Assembly: GCA_035048495.1 (NCBI GenBank)
Contig: CM068547.1
Location: 6,661,700 to 6,725,699 of the forward strand
Source: Euptelea pleiosperma
Taxonomy: Eukaryota; Streptophyta; Magnoliopsida; Ranunculales; Eupteleaceae
DNA: 64,000 nt
Reading direction: 5' to 3'
In this document: piece by piece, positions 57,471-64,000 of the stretch
Layout of the letters: every line of letters begins with the position of its first letter
Position numbering within the stretch: the first letter of the stretch is position 1
The notes under the pieces: model-generated
What the model was told of the DNA's origin: nothing
The model's database searches: none
Seen by the model: only the letters and a program-made list of their open reading frames with translations
Position numbers and translations under genes: made by a program

Positions 57471-58579
57471 TCATTTCTTACATTCAGTTGCGGGACCCAC
57501 TTGGAGATCATGTTGGACCATCCAACTATACAATAAGTTTTCCATAAGGCTAAGCTAAGACAATCCTCACAAAAAATCAATCCACATTCCTAACCTCATG
57601 AACAGTTGACATGAATTTGAAAAATCTTGACCATCCAATTGAACCATTCATGTCAACTTTTCATATGATTGTTAATGTCAAAATTGATTGAATTTTGGTG
57701 ATGATGATCAACGTGGCGAAGATAACATACTGTGCAGTTAGATTATCTAACATGATCTCCATATGGGACCCACCATAGATATATATTTATATATGGGGCC
57801 CACATGGTGATGAGTTAAGGAATCATTTTGGGTGACAATGATTATCCTCAAAAAATCAGTTCACTCCGACATTTCTAGCACTATGAAAAATTGGTTACAA
57901 GTTGAGAAAATTTTTGGACTGTTCATTTCGCCATTAACTTTGTCCACATTTGAATATGGTTAGAAAATTTAGAATGGGCTGATTTTTGTGAGGATGATCA
58001 CCACTGTGAGGAGAGCTCCTCACCAAAAATCGTCCCTTAACTCATCTCCAAGTGGGCCCCACAAGGCTGTGTCATTTTTCGCGTGTCGAAATAACCTGAC
58101 CCTATTTATTTATGTTCTATTCTTTTCTATTATATGTCAAAATTCTTAAATACATATCAATAACATATGCAGGGCTATGGTGGGAACAATATGGTGATTC
58201 GGCACCAGGGCTCCAACGGGTTGCAGTTAGAATACTCAGTCAAGTTTGCAGCGCTTCTACTTTTGAGAGGAACTGGAGCACATTTCAGCAGATCCACTCT
58301 GAGAAGCGCAATAGGCTAGATAAAGAGACGTTGAATGATCTTCTCTATATCAATTACAATCTCAAACTAGCAAGCCGGATGAAAGGGAAACCCATAGAGA
58401 CTGATCCTATTTTAGTTGATGACATAGATATGACTTCAGATTGGGTAGAGGAGATTGAAAACCCAAATCCAACTCAGTGGCTCGATCGGTTTGGTTCTGC
58501 TTTGGATGGCGGCGACTTGAATACCAGACAGTTTAGCAATAGTATTTTTGGTGCAAGTGACCACATATATGGTTTGTGA
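54664..58579 (+). CDS. BED finger / DUF659 / hAT dimerisation protein, domesticated transposase type
   Basis: The coding exons are 54664-56295 and 58173-58579, with a GT-AG intron. After the acceptor the sequence reads TG GTT CGA GAG, so if the previous exon ends in A the protein starts MVREKD and has 679 aa (2,040 nt with the stop, divisible by three). The N-terminal BED-type zinc finger has CKFC at 22-25, HH at 38-39 and C51; DUF659 follows at about 150-300; the C-terminal dimerisation block contains ERNWSTFQQIHSEKRNRL. This layout matches the low-copy plant genes of the At1g79740 kind, hAT transposases that have become host genes and probably bind DNA. No terminal inverted repeats flank it, which supports domestication. 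The next in-frame Met would lose the finger. Intron 2 (1.9 kb) is filled by GATCATCCTCACC-type repeats. It has a decayed duplicate at 21358-23430. Confidence 0.85.
56296..58172 (+). repeat. intron filled with GGTGAGGAGATCATCCTCACC-family repeats
   Basis: Inverted pairs of GGGCTGATTTTTGTGAGGATG and GAGGAGATCATCCTCAC units recur at about 56560-56640, 56780-56840, 56955-57025, 57115-57175, 57320-57370 and 57965-58045, with a TA microsatellite at 57440-57467. The pseudogene intron retains only the last of these. Confidence 0.65.
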
Positions 58580-59905
58580 TTGTGCCACCTTTAGTACTTC
58601 GTTTTGAATATGTGGAGCTTTGTTTCTAACTTCGTTTTTAGTGTGCTTTCTATCAGAAACTGTTTCTTTCTTTATGAATGAAATATGTAGCCGTATCTTG
58701 ATTACAATTTTTTTGCCTTTTTGTAAGAAATTTGCATGAATGTATATCCTTCAATCCTAAAATGAGTTGTAGATTTCTATGCTTCTTCTAATTACATAAA
58801 GTTTATGCATGGAATTCCTATAAATATAAAGAAGAAAAGGAACTATAAAAGCTTAAATTATGGAATACTAATTAAAACTGAAAGGCTTCCAGAACTACTT
58901 GTAATTGTAATGCATATGAAGTTAATTCATCATTGTACCCATTAAAGAGTAATCATTTTGCTTGTTGAAATCCCTGTATCCCCTAGTTTGTTTGGAGGTA
59001 CACTAGGATATGGCTTTCATGTAATCAGGTTATGGAAAGCCTGTACTTTCCCAAAATTGTCCCCTATTTTAGGTGCCCATGTGACTCGGGAAATGACCTA
59101 GACACAGGGCCACATTTTTCAAGCTCTTTTAGATGAAGAGCTGAAAACCCTTTGTAGACTGAGGTCAATATTTCTTAGAAAGTAGCGTATGAATTTTACC
59201 TCATGTTTGAATTAGAGGAGGTACTGATGTAATCTTAGTCATTATCTGTTGGCAAATCATTGTTTACCCCTCAAGCAAGTTTTGTCGTTTTTTTCCAATG
59301 TATTTTACTTTCTTGGTTATATTTGAGGATATTTTTTGTGCTGTAATTGTAACTTAAATATAGGCCATTGGGCAATGTTATGGGATTCTGCTTTTGTCTT
59401 CCTTTTCTTCTGTTCAGACGTTGTTTGAATCACTTCCCATGATTATGTACCCAAATCTGTTTTAGTAGTAATTTCAATTAGATCAATTCCTTTGGGATGT
59501 GTGGACAGTTATTGGGAAGTATTTTGTGACTTAATGGGATACAGGATCAATGTCGAGAGAGGTGCTTGATCAACAAAAGGTGAGGAGGTAAGCATCTGTG
59601 TACAAAGAGGACATCTACAAAGGGGCTTCAAAGCTTGTGTCTTCAAAGAATTACAGCTGACGCCAATTATTTTAAGTGTATCTTCCATAAAATATACTTT
59701 TTGATGAAATACATCCGATCTTTTAAAAAGGAATTCACTCTCCGAGTAATGAAGTAAAGGGGATAAATCTATTGAAATTTCAGATGTGAATGTGTGTGTA
59801 TGTGCATAGACTGCTATTTATGGTACAAATATGGTGAATAGAAATATCAATGCAAAGATACCGGTAGATAGCAAAAATAAATAAAAGTAACAGTATTTGT
59901 CTCTT
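58580..59905 (+). other. 3' flank of the hAT-derived gene
   Basis: It is shared with 23431-24255 up to about 59255, then unique. It probably holds the 3' UTR just after the stop. No further gene is seen. Confidence 0.5.
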
Positions 59906-60060
59906 AGCAGTTCTTGACATAGCCTTATTCAACCTTTTGCATGGCCAACTTGGTTTTGAGCCATTGGAACCAATCTTTGGTTAGAAACTTGGTAGAATGA
60001 TCAGCTAATTGGTCCTTGGACTGACAAATTAGTACAACATTTCACCCTAGTTTACTTTCT
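59905..60060 (-). mobile_element. Ty1/Copia RNase H C-terminal scrap
   Basis: The minus strand gives a short run resembling the end of a Copia polyprotein: a DQLADHSTKFLTK-like block followed by WFQWLKTKLAMQKVE. It is very short and isolated. Confidence 0.55.
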
Positions 60061-60489
60061 CCTGAACAGAATAATTGTTAATCTTAAATTCCTTGTCTTC
60101 AGTGTGACGTGTGACGTGTGAACATGCAAACCATATAGATCACCCAAAGATATTAATGAAGGGTAACTGGTTGAGATCAGAAAATTCCAAGGTCATGTAA
60201 CAAAAATCTTAGCCAAGTAACTTCTGTCTCAGGAGCTGTCTCTTGACATTCCATTTCATAATTGGACTTAGTATGTTTTCTAGAACACCGAGAAACCAAG
60301 GTAAGCCCTCGAAGTATGTAGTGCCTGCTTCTAGTATCGACTTTTGACAAGATCATCTAGAATGTACGGAGTAAGCGCGAAGTATAATCATGCCAGAGTT
60401 CTGCAAAAACATGGAGGAATTGGCTTGGCTACATGTGGGTCATCAGACTAAAAAACTTGAGGAGTTGAAACATTGAACTACAGTTCTCA

Positions 60490-60880
60490 AGAAGATTTTT
60501 TTTATGTGCATGAAGGATGGGGAGTCAATGAATCATCTCTTAATTCATTGCAAGGTGGCTAAAGAGATTTGGTGTATTTTCCATAACCTTGTTGAGATCA
60601 ATTGCCTTTTCCCTTTCGACATTTTGGAGCCTTTTAGCCACTGGGTTTGGTGGTCTCTTTTGGAAAAGTGGATGCGCCCTTTGGCACATAGTCCATTTAG
60701 CCGTCTTGTGGGGTGTATGGGAAGAAAGAAATAGAAGGAGTTTATAATAAATCCTTAAGCGCCTCTAGCGTGTGTGAAAAGACAAGGTGATGATTGCCCA
60801 ATTGGCACTTAAGTCTAAAGGCTTTTGCGGTGAATTTTAGAGATATCTTAAGATAATGGAGGAAGATGGCCTTTTCCTCA
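60490..60880 (+). mobile_element. L1 LINE 3' fragment
   Basis: The frame at 60504-60734 contains CMKDGESMNHLLIHCKVAKE, the zinc-knuckle-like end region of plant L1 ORF2, then decays. It is a remnant only. Confidence 0.7.
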
Positions 60881-60889
60881 AGATATACG

Positions 60890-61393
60890 TGTTGGATAAA
60901 GCCCTCCCAAGGAGAATTTTATCAAACTTGATTTTGATGGGACTTAATTGTTGGTTGTCTTAACTTGTATTAGCAGGGGTATTTTTGGTATTTCTTTGTC
61001 TTTCACTTCATTAATATAAATATGTGGGAAATCATGCTCCACATATACATGATATCCCCTTCTCCATTATTCTCTCTTCTCCTCTCTTATCTTTCTCTTC
61101 TTCTCTTCTCTCTTAATCTTTGCTACTTTATGTTTCACCTTATTGATTTAATTTAAATCCTAGGTATGTGAAGTTTAGAACTGTTGTCAGGGACCTACTT
61201 GTAAAAATATCTTATATTCTACAGGGGGCCCTTATAATATTGTAAAACTTCACTTAATATATATATTGGGTGAAATCGTGTAGGCTATTCTAAGCTCTAC
61301 ACGATTTCTCCTCTTCCCCCAATTCTCTTCTCTTCTCCTCTCTTCCATCTCTAACCTAATCTCTTATCCTGGTTACGATCCAAGATTACAACA
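60890..61393 (+). repeat. 5' LTR of a Copia element (5' border uncertain)
   Basis: The right border is fixed by ACA just before a TGGTATCAGAGC primer-binding site. A TGTTGGATAAAGCCC at 60890 would give about 504 bp; a TGTTGTCAGGGACC at about 61182 would give a short LTR of about 210 bp. The 3' LTR is outside the window, so this cannot be decided here. Confidence 0.45.
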
Positions 61394-61405
61394 TGGTATC
61401 AGAGC
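61394..61405 (+). other. primer-binding site for initiator tRNA-Met
   Basis: TGGTATCAGAGC is the standard complement of the tRNA-iMet 3' end used by plant Copia elements. Confidence 0.85.
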
Positions 61406-61538
61406 ATGGTTATGTAACCATGGCTCAATCCTAGAGGTCTGAAGAACCCTAGGGATTGCGAAATTCGATGCGAAGGGCTTTCCAAAGAAGGAGATCATCT
61501 CCCATGGATAGTCGCAGGCTTTAGAAGAGTCTGAAACC

Positions 61539-61705
61539 CTAGCCGCCCACTCCAAAAGGTTGGAGAAGTTCTCCCAGGCCTAGCCGCCCACTCCAGAAGC
61601 CTGGAGAAGAGCTATTAGGCATAGCCGCCCACTCCAGAAGGCTGGAAAAGAGCCACCAAGCCTAACCGCCCCTTCCAAAAGGTCAGAAAAGACCCTCTGG
61701 ACCTA
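61539..61705 (+). repeat. four tandem units of about 41 bp in the Copia leader
   Basis: TAGCCGCCCACTCCAGAAGG-like units start near 61539, 61580, 61622 and 61662. Each can fold on CCTTCYRGA/TCYRGAAGG-type complementarity. Confidence 0.7.
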
Positions 61706-61969
61706 GCTGCAGGTCTCAGAGGAGCCCGGAACGTCTCCCTAGTGCTACCGCACCTATCCAGGAACCTTTTTAGGTCATCGGAACCATTCACAAGTTTCCC
61801 GCGAGTGGTTTTTTTCTCCAATAGAAAATCTATAAAGGAGTTGTTCCAAAAAGGTCTGAATCCTGCGAGCAACGCGAGCAGGAGGCTTTAAAAATAAAAA
61901 AGAAGGTGATTTGCACTTCCGCAGCAGCAGTTCGGGTGATTTCTTATCAGAAAAGTCTTCTCTACTACC

Positions 61970-64000
61970 ATGAGTACATCTGAGGAGTCATCTTCTGCCA
62001 AGTCAGAGATCATTGTTGCCCCACCTAGTCTAGGAAGTCATGGGGATCACAGCCCGGGCCTACAGATCACTACGGTGAAACTCGACGGGACCAACTACCT
62101 CGCATGGTCTCAATCTGCCAAGATGTACATCACCGGACGAGGCAATGTCGGCTATATCACTGGACGCATCACTGCACCTGATTCCTCCGATGCCACGTTT
62201 GAGAAGTGGGGCTGCTTCATTCCATGCATCCATCGATCAGCACAGTCTTCCTCTTTCTCCCGACTGCCAAGGATATGTGGGACACGGCATCTCAGACCTA
62301 CTCCCAGATGGAAATTTTGCTAGGATGTATGAACTTCAGCAGGAGATAGCACATTTGAAGCAAGGCGATCTTCCTTTGGGATCATACTACGCTGCGTTAC
62401 GCAGCAAGTGGGAAGAGGTAGATCACTACCAGACCTACACCCCTGCATGTACCAAGGATGCTATGAAGTTCCGAAAGACGATTGTGCGCGGACGCATATT
62501 CGAGTTTCTTGGCGGCTTGAACCAGAGCTATGAGCAGGTTCGAGCCAACATCTTGGGCAGAGATCCACCGCCGTCGACCATTGCACAGGTCTACTCCTAC
62601 ATCCAGAGCGAGGACAGCAGGAGGAGAGCCATGAGCTCTAAGACAGATGCTGATGTTCCTTTATCTGAGAAGTCTGCCTCGGCCACTCAGAAATTGAGCA
62701 AACCCACACCCAAGAAGGATGGGGATCTTGATGATCGTGATCGACTCAGATGTGATCACTGTGGCAACCGTCGCCACACTCGGGAAACCTGCTGGAGTCT
62801 TCATGGTCTTCCGGCACAGTTCTCTGGGGGGAAGCAAGGCTCCTCAAAGAAGCCCTCTGGTAGCAAACATGGAACCTCAGCCGCTCATGCCACCAGTCAA
62901 GATTCCTCTGATGTGACCCCTTCCTCTGGGCAGTCCAACACCTTCTCTAGCATGGACATTGACAGGCTTCGACAATTACTTACTCAGCTTGATGGCCCTT
63001 CCCCACCTACATCATCTTTTGCTCAGACAGGTACATCCCATTCAGCCCACCATGTGTCTACGGCACCCATTGGTCCTTCCTGGATCATTGACTCTGGTGC
63101 CTCCGATCATATGACTGGTATGCCATCCCTTTTCTCCACCTATAATATCTACTCAGGTAAGGACAAGGTCCGCGTGGCCGATGGCACCTTCTCCTCTATC
63201 TCAGGGAAGGGCACTATCTCTGCCACACCCACTTTGTCTTTATCCTCTGTACTTTATGTTCCTAAATTCACCACTAACCTGCTTTCTGTTAGCCATCTTA
63301 CTAAGAGCCTAAACTGCAGTGTTACCTTTTTTCCTACTCACTGTGTTTTTCAGGACTTGGAACGAGGCGGATGATTGGCAGTGGTCGTGAGGATGGTGGA
63401 TTGTACCTGCTCGATAGCCAGCCGACTTCATATTCTGTTGCACATCAGTCTAGTGCCAATGTTAGTAGTTCTAGCATTAATAAAGACCTGTTAATGCGAT
63501 GGCATAACAGGCTAGGTCATTTACCGCTTTCAGTCATGAAGAGTCTGTTACCTCAGTTTGCGTCTATTCCATTTTTTGAGTTCAACTGTGAAACTTGTGT
63601 ACTTGCAAAACAATGTCGGGTGTCTTTTCCGACCAGTAATAAAAAAAGTACGTTTCCTTTACAGCTTGTGCACTCTGATGTTTGGGGACCCAATCCCACC
63701 ACTTCTATCTTTGGTTTTCGCTACTTTGTGGTTTTTGTGGATGACTACAGTCGTTACACTTGGATCTACCTTATGAAATCAAAAAATGAGGTGCATACTA
63801 TCTTCAGACCTTCCATAAAATGGTGTGCAATCAATTGGGCACCACCCTAAAAGTCCTACGCACTGACAATGGGGGGGAATACATGTACAGTGGCCTTGCC
63901 TCCTACTTTGAAGAGCATGGAATTCTTCATCAGACTTCATGTGCCGATACACCTCAACAGAATGGGACCGCTGAGCGAAAGCATCACCATGTCCTGGAGG
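61970..64000 (+). pseudogene. Ty1/Copia gag-pol, frameshifted and cut by the window end
   Basis: In order: a Gag N-terminus (LDGTNYLAWSQSAKMYI, about 62080-62135), the Gag core (YAALRSKWEEVDHY), a CCHC knuckle (CDHCGNRRHTRETC, about 62752-62793), the protease motif WIIDSGASDHMTG (about 63082-63120), the pre-integrase WHNRLGHL region with its HHCC zinc ligands, and the start of the integrase core (LVHSDVWGP, FVDDYSRYTW). The frame is broken at about 62210, 62310, 63358 and 63810. RT and RNase H lie beyond 64000. In a living element all this is one polyprotein that makes the particle and integrates cDNA; this copy cannot do so. Confidence 0.9.

Noticed and set aside
62145..63374. intact single Gag-protease gene
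   Set aside because: Its first 50 or so codons are out of register with the true Gag frame; the region is a frameshifted pseudogene.

Overview
This window looks like nuclear DNA of a flowering plant. The genes have spliced introns and belong to angiosperm families, and about two thirds of the sequence is layered transposable-element debris (MULE, hAT, PIF/Harbinger and Helitron-like small elements, Copia and Gypsy LTR elements, L1 and RTE LINEs, a tRNA-derived SINE). No species can be named from sequence alone; there is no bacterial, plastid or mitochondrial signature.

There are four host gene loci. (1) 3874-5050 (+): the last three exons of a protein with a myosin-I-tail-like TH1 domain; its 5' end is not recognisable. 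(2) 9521-12766 (-): a complete two-exon LRR receptor-like pseudokinase of 635 aa, close to Arabidopsis At4g23740. (3) 25374-31603 (-): a complete seven-exon cytosolic malate dehydrogenase of 332 aa, with an extra in-frame alternative first exon that would add a hydrophobic N-terminus. (4) 54664-58579 (+): a BED-finger/DUF659/hAT-dimerisation protein of about 679 aa resembling the At1g79740-type domesticated hAT transposase. Its probable promoter and first noncoding exon lie 13.7 kb upstream, at 40.57-40.95 kb. A decayed duplicate of locus 4, with promoter and both flanks, lies at about 20.8-24.25 kb.

Layout: 0-2.9 kb is LTR-element debris with a SINE and a head-to-head LTR palindrome. 2.9-5.1 kb is the TH1 gene. 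5.1-9.3 kb is foldback elements, MITEs and a Helitron-like repeat. 9.5-13 kb is the receptor pseudokinase. 13.7-20.6 kb is a dense nest of MITEs. 20.7-24.3 kb is the duplicated hAT pseudogene. 25.3-31.6 kb is malate dehydrogenase, with LINE pieces in intron 3. 31.6-40.5 kb is nested MITEs, a non-autonomous LTR element, a Gypsy RT scrap and a Helitron-like cluster. 40.6-58.6 kb is the hAT-derived gene, whose large intron holds a possible long solo LTR and two L1 fragments. 59.9-64 kb is LINE and Copia remnants and then a frameshifted Copia element cut by the window end.

The four genes do not form a pathway. The strongest points for a second look are the alternative membrane-anchor exon of malate dehydrogenase, the duplicated hAT-derived gene with an apparently intron-split start codon, a MULE-type MITE family that carries a perfect G-box palindrome in its terminal inverted repeats (ten perfect copies in 64 kb), and an 81-bp direct repeat flanking an L1 fragment.
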